This document shows positions 44,777 to 54,109 of a stretch of DNA of 64,000 nucleotides, piece after piece. The first letter of the stretch is position 1, and every line of letters starts with the position of its first letter. Origin of the DNA: Mangrovibacterium marinum (lineage in GTDB: Bacteria; Bacteroidota; Bacteroidia; Bacteroidales; Prolixibacteraceae); the NCBI RefSeq assembly GCF_003046625.1, contig NZ_QAAD01000001.1:62001-126000 (forward strand), given 5' to 3'. Position numbers and translations under genes: made by a program. A model generated the notes under the pieces. It was not told where the DNA came from. It saw only the letters and a list, made by a program, of their open reading frames with translations, and did not search any database.

Positions 44777-46093
44777 TTAAAGGCTTATTGGAATGCCATT
44801 GTAGAAATCGAGGATCTTGGTTCGGAAAATATAATCGTACTTGGCTTGTGCCAGATCACTTTGCGCTTTGGTCAGGTTGTTTTTAGCCTGGTTATATTCC
44901 ACCGAGGTCACCATCCCCACGTTGAATTTCTCTTCGGTGTAGCGGAAGGCTTCCTGCATGGATTCCACAGCTTTATTGCTGGCCATATATTTTTTTAGGG
45001 CCGCTACGGCATTGGTATAAGCTTGTTCAATTTCCTTGCGCAGGTTATTTTTCACCGCCTGCACATCCAGTTCTTTGGTCAGCACCTCGAGCTTGGCATT
45101 GTTCACATCGGTACGCACTTGCAGTTTACTGAAGATTGGAATGTTCATGCTCAGCCCAAATCCATAACTTTCGTTATTCTTGATTTGATCGTTAAAGTCG
45201 AGTGCATATTTATTATTGTACCAGTTTGAATAGCTACCGCCCAAACTGAGGGAAGGATAAAACTGTCCCTTCGCGATGGATACGCTTTTCTGCGAGGCCT
45301 GCAAATCGAACTCGGCACTTTTTACCTCGGGGCGGAAATTCACAGCGTTGCGAAACACTTCCATCGAATTGATTAGCGAGTTGTTAGCCGACACCACCGG
45401 CAACAGGGGCTTTTCAACTTTGAAGCTTTCGGTAGCCGACAGTTCCAGCATCTGGTATAAATTTAAGTAGGCCAACTGCTGGCTGTTTTCGGCTTGCACC
45501 AGGTTCAGTTCTTCGTTGGCCAGCTGCGCTTCAATCTCCAGCAAGCTGCCTTTGGCCAGGCTGCCGGCATCGACCAATTGCTTGGTGCGCTCCACCTGCT
45601 GGGTAGTCACCGCCATCTGATCGCGGGCCACCTGAATCAGTTCATCATCGAGCAAGATCTCGAGATAAGCGGCGGCAATATTCAGTTTCAGGTCATCCTT
45701 GGCTTTTTGCAAGTCCTGCAAGCGTGCCTGCATCGAAAAATTGGCCCGTTGCACGCTGTTACCAATTTGAAAGCCGCGCCACAACGGAATGCTGGCATTT
45801 AAGCCCAGCTGCGTGGCATTCGAATTAAAGTTATCGTAAGTTCCGTCCGACTGCAAGGAGCGGCCATAGCTAAAACTGTTCGACAAGCTACTGCTCAGGC
45901 TCGGCAGCCGGTTATTTTTGGCTTGCTTGAACTCGTTGGCGTAATAATCGGCATTTATTTGTTGTTGCTTAACCTGAATATTGTTTTCCAGGGCGTAATC
46001 AATACATTGCTGTAAGTTCCAGTTTTGCTGCGCCTTTAACGATGGTGCAGCCGCGAAAATGACGGCAATAATTACGAGTTTTATAATCTTCAT
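44777..46093 (-). CDS. TolC-family outer-membrane efflux protein
   Basis: 438 aa from the ATG 46091-46093 (MKIIKLVIIAVIFAAAPSLKAQ); one at 46108 is also possible. Signal peptide ends KAQ. Two similar halves with long coiled-coil helices, the first including LQQCIDYALENNIQVKQQQ and the second EQAYTNAVAALKKYMA, as in TolC/OEP channels. Fourth partner of the exporter, 142 bases after the fusion-protein stop. Confidence 0.92.
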   Translation of the reverse strand: MKIIKLVIIAVIFAAAPSLKAQQNWNLQQCIDYALENNIQVKQQQINADYYANEFKQAKNNRLPSLSSSLSNSFSYGRSLQSDGTYDNFNSNATQLGLNASIPLWRGFQIGNSVQRANFSMQARLQDLQKAKDDLKLNIAAAYLEILLDDELIQVARDQMAVTTQQVERTKQLVDAGSLAKGSLLEIEAQLANEELNLVQAENSQQLAYLNLYQMLELSATESFKVEKPLLPVVSANNSLINSMEVFRNAVNFRPEVKSAEFDLQASQKSVSIAKGQFYPSLSLGGSYSNWYNNKYALDFNDQIKNNESYGFGLSMNIPIFSKLQVRTDVNNAKLEVLTKELDVQAVKNNLRKEIEQAYTNAVAALKKYMASNKAVESMQEAFRYTEEKFNVGMVTSVEYNQAKNNLTKAQSDLAQAKYDYIFRTKILDFYNGIPISL

Positions 46094-46235
46094 ATTGATT
46101 TTATTCATGTTGCACAAAGTTAACGATTTATCTGGATTGACCCTTTTTAAAGTTATCCATCAAAAAGCCCGGCTCCCCTACTCCACCCCGGGTGAATGGT
46201 CCGGTTAAAGCAGCCTCGTTGCGAATCCGCATTTT

Positions 46236-47363
46236 TTAGCCTTGAGCTTTCTCCTGTTCTTTCGGCTTCTTCGGATCTATTTTATCTCCTTTTACCTTGT
46301 CATCCTTCGACAAACCTTCCACAATCTCGATGTTAATTCCATCGGAAAGGCCGGTTTGCACTTTGCGCTTTTCGTAGGTATTCTCTTCCACATTTTTCAG
46401 CACCTCAACATAAGCCGAATCATTTTCGAACTTAAGCATCCCCTCGGGAATGACCATGACACTATCTTTTCGATCGAGCACGATGTTGGCATTGGCACTG
46501 TAGCCTGCCCGGATAAAGCGATCGCCCTTCTGCTGGACATCGGCTTTAATCTCAAACTGAATTGCGCCGTTTTCCTCGACCCCTTTGGGTGAAATATACT
46601 CGAGGGTGGCAGCAAACTTATCTTTCTCAATGGCTCCGATTTCCAATTCGATGGGCATTCCCACCTCAATTTTACCCACTTCGGTTTCATCAACCTTGCC
46701 CTCAAAAATCATATCCTGCATATTGGCAACCATGGCAATAGTGGTTCCGTCGTTAAAGGTGTTCGATTGAATCACCGAATTGCCCACCTTCACCGGAACA
46801 TCGAGCACCATGCCGTCGATAGTTGACCGCACCAGGGTGTTACTCGCTGTTTGTGCCTTTTTCAGCACGCCGTTTTTCACCAGCTCCAGGTTGTTCTCCG
46901 CTGCTGTAAGCTCTTCCTTGGCCGAGTCGTAAGCCACTTTCGAATCTTTGTAGTCCTGATACGAGATGACCTCCTTGTCGAACAGCTTCTGCTGACGATC
47001 GAAATCGATCTTGGCATCTTCCAAGTTAATTTTTGCCCGGTTCAGGCGCGACTCCGCAGCATTCAGGGTTACCATATCGGGGATGATTTTGATGCGGGCA
47101 ATCACCTGTTCTTTGCTGACAAAGTCGCCGGCCTCGACAAACAGCTCGTCGATGATGCCCGAGATCTGCGGTTTAATCTCAATTTCCTGACGCGGAACAA
47201 CCGAACCGGTTGCCACCGTCTTTTTAATCACATTGGCAATAAAAGGCGACTTGTTCTCGAAAACATCCTCAGGCGTTTTCGACTTGGTATACAGGAAATA
47301 CAGCGTGCCGGCGAAGATGGCTACCACAACGATAATTCCTAAAATTTTAAAAAGCTTTTTCAT
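46236..47363 (-). CDS. Periplasmic membrane-fusion protein (MacA/HlyD-like)
   Basis: 375 aa. One N-terminal membrane helix (KILGIIVVVAIFAGTLYFLY), then a biotinyl-lipoyl-like half (ISGIIDELFVEAGDFVSKEQ), a long helical hairpin (residues ~105-185) and beta-barrel domains. The lipoyl partner half is near PVKVGNSV. Fits the MacA group for ABC exporters. Its ATG follows a 7-base repeat tract in the gap upstream. Confidence 0.9.
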   Translation of the reverse strand: MKKLFKILGIIVVVAIFAGTLYFLYTKSKTPEDVFENKSPFIANVIKKTVATGSVVPRQEIEIKPQISGIIDELFVEAGDFVSKEQVIARIKIIPDMVTLNAAESRLNRAKINLEDAKIDFDRQQKLFDKEVISYQDYKDSKVAYDSAKEELTAAENNLELVKNGVLKKAQTASNTLVRSTIDGMVLDVPVKVGNSVIQSNTFNDGTTIAMVANMQDMIFEGKVDETEVGKIEVGMPIELEIGAIEKDKFAATLEYISPKGVEENGAIQFEIKADVQQKGDRFIRAGYSANANIVLDRKDSVMVIPEGMLKFENDSAYVEVLKNVEENTYEKRKVQTGLSDGINIEIVEGLSKDDKVKGDKIDPKKPKEQEKAQG

Positions 47364-47387
47364 TTTATCTGGTTTTTATTGTTTTCT

Positions 47388-47457
47388 GTTTCTGGTTACT
47401 GGTTACTCGTTTCTGGGTACTGGTTTCTGGTTGCTGGTTGCTGGTTGCTGGTTGCTC
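47388..47457 (+). repeat. Heptanucleotide tract in the permease 2 to fusion-protein gap
   Basis: Near-perfect ctggttg heptamers at the right end (four in a row ending about 47454) preceded by degenerate ttctggttactgg units. It takes most of the 96-base gap between the permease-2 stop (47460) and the fusion-protein ATG (47363). Changes in unit number would change spacing but not any reading frame. Confidence 0.78.
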
Positions 47458-47459
47458 TC

Positions 47460-48722
47460 CTACCCTTCATCGCGCAAAGCATCGATGGGCTTAATGCTGA
47501 TGGCTCGTTTGGCGGGAATGAGTCCGGCAAAAACGCCGGAGATGACCAAAATTGCCAGTGCCGACAGGGCCATCCGCAGGTCGATTTGCGGGTTTCGGAA
47601 AAACAGTTCGTCACCCTGCGACTCCAGGAATTTGTTCAGCATGGCCAAAATAAACACCCCCAGTGAAAGCCCGATATAGCCGGCCATTAAGGTTAAGAAG
47701 ACACTCTCGGCAACAATGTGGGTCATAATTTTACCCGGCGTGGCGCCGATGGCCCGCTGAATGCCTATTTCCTGTGTTCGTTCCTTGATAATGATCAGCA
47801 TGATATTGCTCACACCAATAATACCGGCAAAGAGCGTTCCCACACCAACAATCCAGGTTAACACCTGAATCCCGGTAAATAACTTCCCGAATTTGATGAA
47901 CTGGGCTTCAATATTAAACGAGCCGACAGCCTGTAAATCGTCGGGCGCAATCTGATGACGTTCCTTCAGAATCTTCTTCAGTTTCTCCTGTAAGCTACTC
48001 ACACTATACCCTTTGCGTGCAGTAACAGAAAAAAAGTGGATGATATTGCCGTAGTTATAAGCCGTTTGCATGGTGGTAAAAGGAATAATGATGGTTTCTT
48101 CCTTTTTACCGCCGCCTATGTTGATGCGTGTTTCGGGATGAATAACCCCCACGACCTGAAAATACACCCCGCTAAGCTTCAGGTATTGCCCAATCGGGTC
48201 TTCATCCTTGTCGAACATGGTTTCGACCACCCGCTCGCCAATAAAACACACTTTGCGTTTCTGCATCACATCAATCTCATTCATCAACCGCCCCTTGAGG
48301 GTGGTCCACTGATCAATTTTAAAGTAGTCGGGATAGTCGCCATAGATGTTGAAAACACCGGTTCGCTCGCCTCGAACAGTATTGTCGCCATCCTGCTGCC
48401 AGCCGAATAAGCGGGGCGACAGATATTCGATTTCGGCCACATTGCTGCGGATGTATTCCAAATCCTGGTTGTCGTAATTCCAGCGGCGGCCGCGTTGAAA
48501 ACCCTCGTACGGAACGCTGGTTCGCTCGGTCCAGAAGAATGCCGAATTGGTAGCAAAGGCCCGCACCCCGTCGAGCACGCCATTTTGCAGCGCCCGGCCG
48601 GCCCCCGACATAATGACAAGCATAAAGATTCCCCAGAACACCCCAAAGGCCGTCATAAAGCTGCGCATCCGATTTTGTTTCAGGGCACTTAATATTTCTT
48701 TCCACAGGTCAAGGTCAAACAT
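47460..48722 (-). CDS. MacB-type ABC exporter permease 2
   Basis: 420 aa. First transmembrane helix at ~20-40 (MTAFGVFWGIFMLVIMSG), a large periplasmic domain, and three more helices in the C-terminal third (VGTLFAGIIGVSNIMLIIIKERTQEIGIQRAIGATPG, then LTLMAGYIGLSLGVFIL and VISGVFAGLIPAKRA). That RTxEIGIxxAIGA segment is the FtsX/MacB signature. It lacks an ATPase domain, so it should share the one at 50115. Confidence 0.93.
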   Translation of the reverse strand: MFDLDLWKEILSALKQNRMRSFMTAFGVFWGIFMLVIMSGAGRALQNGVLDGVRAFATNSAFFWTERTSVPYEGFQRGRRWNYDNQDLEYIRSNVAEIEYLSPRLFGWQQDGDNTVRGERTGVFNIYGDYPDYFKIDQWTTLKGRLMNEIDVMQKRKVCFIGERVVETMFDKDEDPIGQYLKLSGVYFQVVGVIHPETRINIGGGKKEETIIIPFTTMQTAYNYGNIIHFFSVTARKGYSVSSLQEKLKKILKERHQIAPDDLQAVGSFNIEAQFIKFGKLFTGIQVLTWIVGVGTLFAGIIGVSNIMLIIIKERTQEIGIQRAIGATPGKIMTHIVAESVFLTLMAGYIGLSLGVFILAMLNKFLESQGDELFFRNPQIDLRMALSALAILVISGVFAGLIPAKRAISIKPIDALRDEG

Positions 48723-48853
48723 AGAGCCTCCCCCTAGCCCCTCCGGTGGAGGGGTGATTAATTGTTTCTGAATGATTAATTGTTTTCATTTTGTAACGCG
48801 AAAAAGGTTGAACAAAGTTTTTTAGCCCTCCCCCCGGGGAGGGTTGGGAGGGG
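48723..48853. repeat. Two GC-rich hairpins between the permease genes
   Basis: CCCCTCCggtGGAGGGG at 48738-48754 and ccctccccccggggaggg at 48826-48843. Neither is followed by T-runs on the minus strand, so they are more likely REP-type units than terminators. Confidence 0.7.
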
Positions 48854-50104
48854 CTACTCATCCCTCAACGCCACAATGGGTTTAATACTGGCAGCCCGCT
48901 TGGCGGGAATATAGCCCGCAATGGTGCCCGAAATAATCAGCAGCACTGTTGCCGACACCGCCACTCCAAAGTCGACCGTTGGATTCAGAAACAGCGTTCC
49001 TCCTTGCTGTGCTTCCCCCCCGGGCGACTGCATCATGGCCAGGTTCACCAATTCCATGAGGCCCGAGCCAAGTACCAGCCCAATATAACCGGCCACCGTT
49101 GTAATCAGGATCGACTCTAGCAAAATCAGGCCAACCACCGAGGCGGGACTGGCTCCGATCGCTTTGCGGATTCCGATTTCCTTGGTACGCTCTTTTACCA
49201 CAATCAGCATGATGTTGCTCACACCAACAATGCCGGCAATGAGCGTACCGATGCCAATAATCCAGATAAATATTTTGATGGCCTGAAAAATCCGCATGGT
49301 TTGGATGTAGTTTTCAAGCTGGTTATACATGCCCAGTGCACCGTCGTCGGTTTCGGCAAAGCGATGTTTCTTGGCCAACATCCGGCGAATATTTTCTTCA
49401 ATCGATTGGCTTTCGGCCAGGGTTTCCCCGTCGATGGTTAGCGCGAAGTTATGCAATCGGTTGGAGCCGTTAAAAACCGTTTGCGCGGTGGTCACCGGCA
49501 TAAACGCATTGCGGTTGCGGGTCGACTCGGGCTCCATACAAACGCCGACCACCCGAAACGGAACGTTATTGATTTTCACATACTCGCCCAACGCCGGTTG
49601 ATCCTTAAACAAGGCATCGCGAATATCTTTACCCAGCACAACAACCTTACGCCGCTGCTCAATATCAATTTGGTTAATGTAGCGCCCTTCAAGCATCACA
49701 TTCTGATCCACATCATTCAGTTCGGGATGGCAGGTCACCGTGGTATATTCGCCCGACTCTTTGCCGTAAGCGTAGCGGGTATTGCCCATAAAAAAACGCC
49801 CCGAAACGGTTTTCACGCCGGGCATATTTTTCAGCTGCTCGTAGTCGTCGTTATGGAACCGGATCGGTCGTCCGGATTTCAGCCCCTGGTAGGGAACCGT
49901 TGTCTCTCCACTCCAAATCCACATCGCATTTACCGCGTCGCTCATAAAATTACTGGCCACCCCGTTGCTCAGTCCATTTCCGGAGCCCAGCAAAATCATC
50001 AGCATAAAAATCCCCCAGGCAACCGAGAAGCCGGTTAGGAAAGTGCGCATTTTATTTTTCCGGATGGTGGCAAGAATTTCTTGCCATTTGTCGAGGTCGA
50101 ACAT
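48854..50104 (-). CDS. MacB-type ABC exporter permease 1
   Basis: 416 aa from the ATG 50102-50104 (MFDLDKWQEILATI). A longer GTG-started frame to 50167 would overlap the ATPase gene, and the chosen start matches permease 2 (MFDLDLWKEI). Domain order is as in permease 2, with KERTKEIGIRKAIGASPA. Related to but clearly different from permease 2, so the pair probably forms a heterodimer. It lies 10 bases after the ATPase stop. Confidence 0.92.
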   Translation of the reverse strand: MFDLDKWQEILATIRKNKMRTFLTGFSVAWGIFMLMILLGSGNGLSNGVASNFMSDAVNAMWIWSGETTVPYQGLKSGRPIRFHNDDYEQLKNMPGVKTVSGRFFMGNTRYAYGKESGEYTTVTCHPELNDVDQNVMLEGRYINQIDIEQRRKVVVLGKDIRDALFKDQPALGEYVKINNVPFRVVGVCMEPESTRNRNAFMPVTTAQTVFNGSNRLHNFALTIDGETLAESQSIEENIRRMLAKKHRFAETDDGALGMYNQLENYIQTMRIFQAIKIFIWIIGIGTLIAGIVGVSNIMLIVVKERTKEIGIRKAIGASPASVVGLILLESILITTVAGYIGLVLGSGLMELVNLAMMQSPGGEAQQGGTLFLNPTVDFGVAVSATVLLIISGTIAGYIPAKRAASIKPIVALRDE

Positions 50105-50114
50105 CATTCTGGTA

Positions 50115-50840
50115 TTAAACGGATTGAATTTCCCGGGCATACTGACTGCTAAAATCCGCCAGCTCACCGTTTACGATCACTTCATCAATCAGGCCATCTT
50201 TGAGACGAACAACCTTCTTGGTCATCGAGGCAATATCGTGCTCGTGGGTCACGATGATCACCGTTATTCCGGCCTGGTTAATCTCCTGGAGGATGGCCAT
50301 CACCTCGTAGGATGTTGTCGTATCCAGGGCACCGGTTGGCTCGTCGGCCAGCAATATTTTGGGCTGCGAGATCAGCGCCCGGGCAATGGCCACACGTTGC
50401 TTTTGCCCACCCGACAGTTCGTTGGGCATGTGCGCCGCCCAGTCTTTCAGGCCCAAACGATCCAGATACTCCATGGCCATAAGGTTGCGTTTCTTCCGAT
50501 TCACCCCTTTATAATAAAGCGGCAAAGCCACATTTTCCATGGCATTTTTAAAAGAAATTAAATTAAACGACTGAAAAACAAAGCCCACCATTTCGTTGCG
50601 AAGCCGGGCCGCCTTTTTCTCGCTCATATTCGAAATCAGCTTACCTCCCAAATGGTAACTTCCCTGGTCGTAATTGTCCAGAATGCCTAAAATATTCAAG
50701 AGGGTTGATTTTCCGGAGCCGGAGGAGCCCATGATGGAAACAAATTCGCCTTGATGGATGTCCAGGTCAATGCCTTTTAAAACATGCAGTTTGCTGCTTC
50801 CCATCGCGTACGATTTGTGAATATCGTTCAGTTTAATCAT
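50115..50840 (-). CDS. LolD/MacB-type ABC exporter ATPase
   Basis: 241 aa with Walker A GSSGSGKS, Q-loop FQSFNLI, signature LSGGQKQR, Walker B ILLADEPTGALD and the switch His in VTHEHD. It is in the MacB/LolD family, which powers extrusion of proteins, lipoproteins or peptides from the periplasmic side. First gene of the exporter operon. Confidence 0.94.
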   Translation of the reverse strand: MIKLNDIHKSYAMGSSKLHVLKGIDLDIHQGEFVSIMGSSGSGKSTLLNILGILDNYDQGSYHLGGKLISNMSEKKAARLRNEMVGFVFQSFNLISFKNAMENVALPLYYKGVNRKKRNLMAMEYLDRLGLKDWAAHMPNELSGGQKQRVAIARALISQPKILLADEPTGALDTTTSYEVMAILQEINQAGITVIIVTHEHDIASMTKKVVRLKDGLIDEVIVNGELADFSSQYAREIQSV

Positions 50841-51059
50841 GGTTTGTTTGTTTTTCTGTTTCTGTTTTCAAAGTTGACGATTCCGCCACCGTTTTGCAGA
50901 ACTATTTCGATGAACTGCCGATTTTTTGGCGTAAGCTACGTTTTTGACTATGGTAACCTGGATGACCTACGACCTGTTAAGGACATCTACATGTACATAG
51001 GACGAGCAAAAGCCGCGGACGTTACATGATTCTGAACTTTTCTTGGAAGAAGCGTCAAA

Positions 51060-51932
51060 CTACTGCGGTAAATTGACGAATTTAAGTTCCGAAGCTTTTC
51101 GTTTGCGGTATAACATCCAAAACAGAACGACAGTAAGCAACTGCAACACGACACAGATTATGGAGCCTTCAAACCCAAATTTGCCACCGTTCCAGATTGA
51201 CTGGGAAGGTACGGCGGTAACAAGAATTGAATAATTTGGATTACCACTCACTTCGAAGCCCAGATGAGTCTGAATGAAATTCCAGAAGAAATGAATGGTG
51301 ACCGGTAACCACAAGTTACGCCGATACAACCATGCGATGCCCAAAAACAAACCGGCTAAAACAAGATTCACAAAACCAATCCAATCAATGTTCGGGTTCA
51401 TCAAATGCAGGAGAGCAAATGTGATAGAAGAAACTACCAGTGCCACCGGCTCCGTCGTCGATTGTAAGAGATTTTTCAACAAATAGCCTCGGAACAGGAG
51501 TTCTTCCTCAAAAGCTACCAACAGAAAAAACAGAACCGACTGCAAGATAGAATCGTTCCGCCAGTTAATGCCGCCAATAGTAAGCTGTCCGGTTACGTAC
51601 AACGAACTAAATCCGACAGTAAAAATCATCAGGACAGCAACCATAGCGTAAAAAAATTCGGACTTGGAAAAGCGACTGTTAAATCCAAATACCCGAAACG
51701 GTTCCTGATCTATAAATCGGGAAAAAACAACCATTTGCAACAGAAGTCCGCACACCGAAAATATCCGAATTATTAAACGTTGATTTTCACTTAACGGAAC
51801 CTTCATGTCGAACGGTGCATCAACCAGTAGCATTCCGATTGCTTCTGAAAGGCCTACAAAAACGAAAAAGGCAACAGCAAACAAGAGACAACGCCCCCAG
51901 CCTGCACTCTTGGATTGACTTTCAGAATTCAT
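51060..51932 (-). CDS. CPBP-family membrane protease, gene B
   Basis: 290 aa from the ATG 51930-51932 (MNSESQSKSAGW). An alternative ATG at 51971 would overlap the next gene. About seven hydrophobic segments. The catalytic pair EEELLFRG and the later HxxxN-type HLMNPN and HFFWNF give the CPBP (CaaX/Abi) signature with its Glu and His residues. CPBP members process prenylated proteins or bacteriocin peptides, or give bacteriocin self-immunity. Second of two in a small operon. Confidence 0.87.
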   Translation of the reverse strand: MNSESQSKSAGWGRCLLFAVAFFVFVGLSEAIGMLLVDAPFDMKVPLSENQRLIIRIFSVCGLLLQMVVFSRFIDQEPFRVFGFNSRFSKSEFFYAMVAVLMIFTVGFSSLYVTGQLTIGGINWRNDSILQSVLFFLLVAFEEELLFRGYLLKNLLQSTTEPVALVVSSITFALLHLMNPNIDWIGFVNLVLAGLFLGIAWLYRRNLWLPVTIHFFWNFIQTHLGFEVSGNPNYSILVTAVPSQSIWNGGKFGFEGSIICVVLQLLTVVLFWMLYRKRKASELKFVNLPQ

Positions 51933-51949
51933 GCGCCCAGCTGTTTTAA

Positions 51950-52546
51950 TTATGTTCGCGTTTTCCACCATAATCCCGAAATCAAAATAAGCTCCACGAA
52001 AAACGGTACAAAGTAAAGTTGACTCGCTTCCGGGAAGACTCGCATACTGGCATCGCGAAACACAAATAAACGATCCAGATTAGAGCCACTGCCTTCAAAT
52101 GGGAAGATCACCCCCTGAATAATATTCCACGAAAAATGCATGCCCACGGCAATTCCTAACGACCTAAAAACATAAGCAGCAAAAAAAAGAGACGCACCAC
52201 TTAACGCCATATTTATCTGCATAGCAGGAAATTCATCCAAATTAAGATGCAGAAAACCAAACAATAATGAACTTCCCACGCCCAGATAGACAACACGTCG
52301 ATCGAACGGCTTCGCCTTATTCATGATCCACTTCTTTAGAAACAGAAAACGAAAAAGAAATTCTTCCAACAGGGCGACAGACAAACAATATCCAATGGCC
52401 CGCACGATAGCCCAAAATGTGATATTGCAATTAAAAATGTAAGTCTCCTGAGCATACTCAATCAGAAATATGAACAGGAAAGAGCATACCGATATTAAAC
52501 AGCCCCAAAAGAACAGTGTCAAATCGCGTATTCCAAATTTCAACAT
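51950..52546 (-). CDS. CPBP-family membrane protease, gene A
   Basis: 198 aa, shorter than gene B and only partly like it. Signature LLEEFLFRFLFL, then FGFLHLNLDEF and GMHFSWN. It carries the EExxxR and HxxxD-type motifs. Preceded by a 50-codon membrane peptide gene 34 bases upstream and followed 17 bases later by gene B. Confidence 0.84.
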   Translation of the reverse strand: MLKFGIRDLTLFFWGCLISVCSFLFIFLIEYAQETYIFNCNITFWAIVRAIGYCLSVALLEEFLFRFLFLKKWIMNKAKPFDRRVVYLGVGSSLLFGFLHLNLDEFPAMQINMALSGASLFFAAYVFRSLGIAVGMHFSWNIIQGVIFPFEGSGSNLDRLFVFRDASMRVFPEASQLYFVPFFVELILISGLWWKTRT

Positions 52547-52580
52547 AAGTCAACTTATTAAAATTTAAAAGAAGATGCCT

Positions 52581-52733
52581 TCATTCTTTAACTTTAGCGG
52601 CGTCAACCTGTTCTGTTGCCGTTTTCTTCCCTTCATAATTTTTCAAGACTCGGCCAACTTCTTTCCCAAATATGCAAAACAGGAACAGACAAACAACACA
52701 GAACAATAATGTTCGAACTATTTTCTTATCCAT
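52581..52733 (-). CDS. 50-residue membrane peptide upstream of the CPBP proteases
   Basis: Too short for most gene finders but complete. ATG 52731-52733 begins MDKKIVRTLLFCVVCLFLFC, a single hydrophobic segment with three Cys, then IFGKEVGRVLKNYEGKKTAT and a charged tail to EQVDAAKVKE. Stop TGA 35 bases before CPBP gene A. The hydrophobic part could be a signal or a membrane anchor, so the tail would be exposed. A substrate or immunity partner of the CPBP proteases is possible, but nothing in the peptide proves it. Confidence 0.58.
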   Translation of the reverse strand: MDKKIVRTLLFCVVCLFLFCIFGKEVGRVLKNYEGKKTATEQVDAAKVKE

Positions 52734-53043
52734 AATTAACGATGCTTTTAAATTAAGAGAACCGAATAGCTACTTTGTCTGCGATTCGGTATATTCACTC
52801 AAAAACCTGAATGATTAAAATACAATTCTGTCAGATACATCAATAATATATTCCGTAAAACACAAAAAGGTAACCCTTCGGAGGACTGTTTTTCAGCAAT
52901 TATCCGGCATCACTCCGTCCGGTTGTGCAGTGCGTTCGAACAAAGCGCTTTTGCGAACCGGCTTTTTCGGCGCCGAAGCTTCCGGCAAAACGGCATCCTT
53001 ATTCCGGTAAAATTGCCATCTTTGCAGCATTATATTCAAAACC
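52734..53043. other. Divergent gap before the SLC10-like gene
   Basis: About 310 bases without a gene. The minus-strand ORF starting at 53189 is antisense to the transporter. A CATCTTTG (7 of 8 to TAnnTTTG) at 53017-53024 may serve the plus-strand gene. Confidence 0.5.
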
Positions 53044-54054
53044 ATGAGGATTCCTTCTCCTATTAAACGTTTTATGCCCGATGGCTTTATCAGCGGCATC
53101 CTGCTGATGATTTTACTTGCCCGGCTTATTCCGGGAATCGGACACGAGGGTAGTTTTATCGAGCTTTCGCTGCTCATCAAAGGGGGCATTGGCTTACTTT
53201 TCTTTTTCTATGGCTTGAAACTGAGCCCCGAAAATCTAAAAAAAGACCTGAGCAACTGGCGGTTACACCTGCTCATTCAGCTAATTACCTTCCTGGTATT
53301 TCCACTGTTACTGTTGGTGTTTTATCCGTTTTTTAAAGAAAGCGAACAGGAAATTTTATGGCTGGCCGTGTTCTTTCTGGCAGCTTTGCCCAGCACGGTA
53401 TCCTCGTCGGTGGTGATGGTATCGATTGCCGGCGGCAATATCCCCAGCGCTATCTTTAACGCCAGCATCTCGGGTGTAATTGGCATCCTGCTGACGCCTG
53501 CCTGGATGGGCATTTTTCTGGATCAGCAAGCCGAAGCCTTTGCCTTCAGTGAAGTGATTCGTGATTTGGTCATTCAGATTCTGATTCCCGTGACCATCGG
53601 GCTTTTCATGCACCGCTATTGGGGCAGCTGGGCCAACCGGCACAAACAACGAATCAGTTTATTCGACAAGTCGGTTATTTTGGCCATTGTTTACCGCAGT
53701 TTTAGCGACTCGTTCACCAATGGTATTTTCAGCAGCATACCGGCGTCGGCGCTGTTGGTCCTCTCGGGCGGCGTGATTGCCCTATTCTTTGTGGTTTTTG
53801 AAGGAACCAAATGGCTCACCGGGCTGATGCACTTCGACCGTGAAGACCGCATTACCGTTTTGTTTTGCGGGTCGAAAAAATCGCTGGTACACGGATCGGT
53901 GATGGTGGGGGTGCTCTTTGCCGGAAGCACGCTGGGGAGCCTCTTTTTGGTTCCGGTGATGATTTATCATGCTTTCCAGCTTTTTTATATTAGTTTGGTG
54001 GCCCGCAAATACAGCCTCGAAATCCCCTACCAACAGCAACATTCGCAACGCTAG
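53044..54054 (+). CDS. SLC10A7-like bile acid:sodium symporter-family transporter
   Basis: 336 aa with about ten hydrophobic segments. FYGLKLSPENL and LPSTVSSSVVMVSIAGGN and, near the end, FCGSKKSLVHGSVMVG, match the SLC10A7/YfeH branch (SBF-like) and not classical bile-acid carriers. Substrate unknown. It ends 55 bases before the GTG of the hybrid regulator. Confidence 0.85.
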   Translation: MRIPSPIKRFMPDGFISGILLMILLARLIPGIGHEGSFIELSLLIKGGIGLLFFFYGLKLSPENLKKDLSNWRLHLLIQLITFLVFPLLLLVFYPFFKESEQEILWLAVFFLAALPSTVSSSVVMVSIAGGNIPSAIFNASISGVIGILLTPAWMGIFLDQQAEAFAFSEVIRDLVIQILIPVTIGLFMHRYWGSWANRHKQRISLFDKSVILAIVYRSFSDSFTNGIFSSIPASALLVLSGGVIALFFVVFEGTKWLTGLMHFDREDRITVLFCGSKKSLVHGSVMVGVLFAGSTLGSLFLVPVMIYHAFQLFYISLVARKYSLEIPYQQQHSQR

Positions 54055-54086
54055 CTCATCTTTTTCAAGATTATATCTTATTTTAG

Positions 54087-54105
54087 CAGGTGCTAATCAA
54101 CCTGC
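54087..54105 (+). promoter_or_regulatory. Hairpin covering the ribosome-binding region of the hybrid regulator
   Basis: GCAGGT, loop gctaatca-like, ACCTGC, ending 4 bases before the GTG start at 54110. It could reduce translation, or be the end of the transporter transcript. No T-run follows. Confidence 0.4.
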
Positions 54106-54109
54106 CCGA

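Noticed and set aside
48723-48853. Rho-independent terminator between the two permease genes
   Set aside because: The GC-rich hairpins are not followed by T-runs on the minus strand, and genes on both sides look like one operon.
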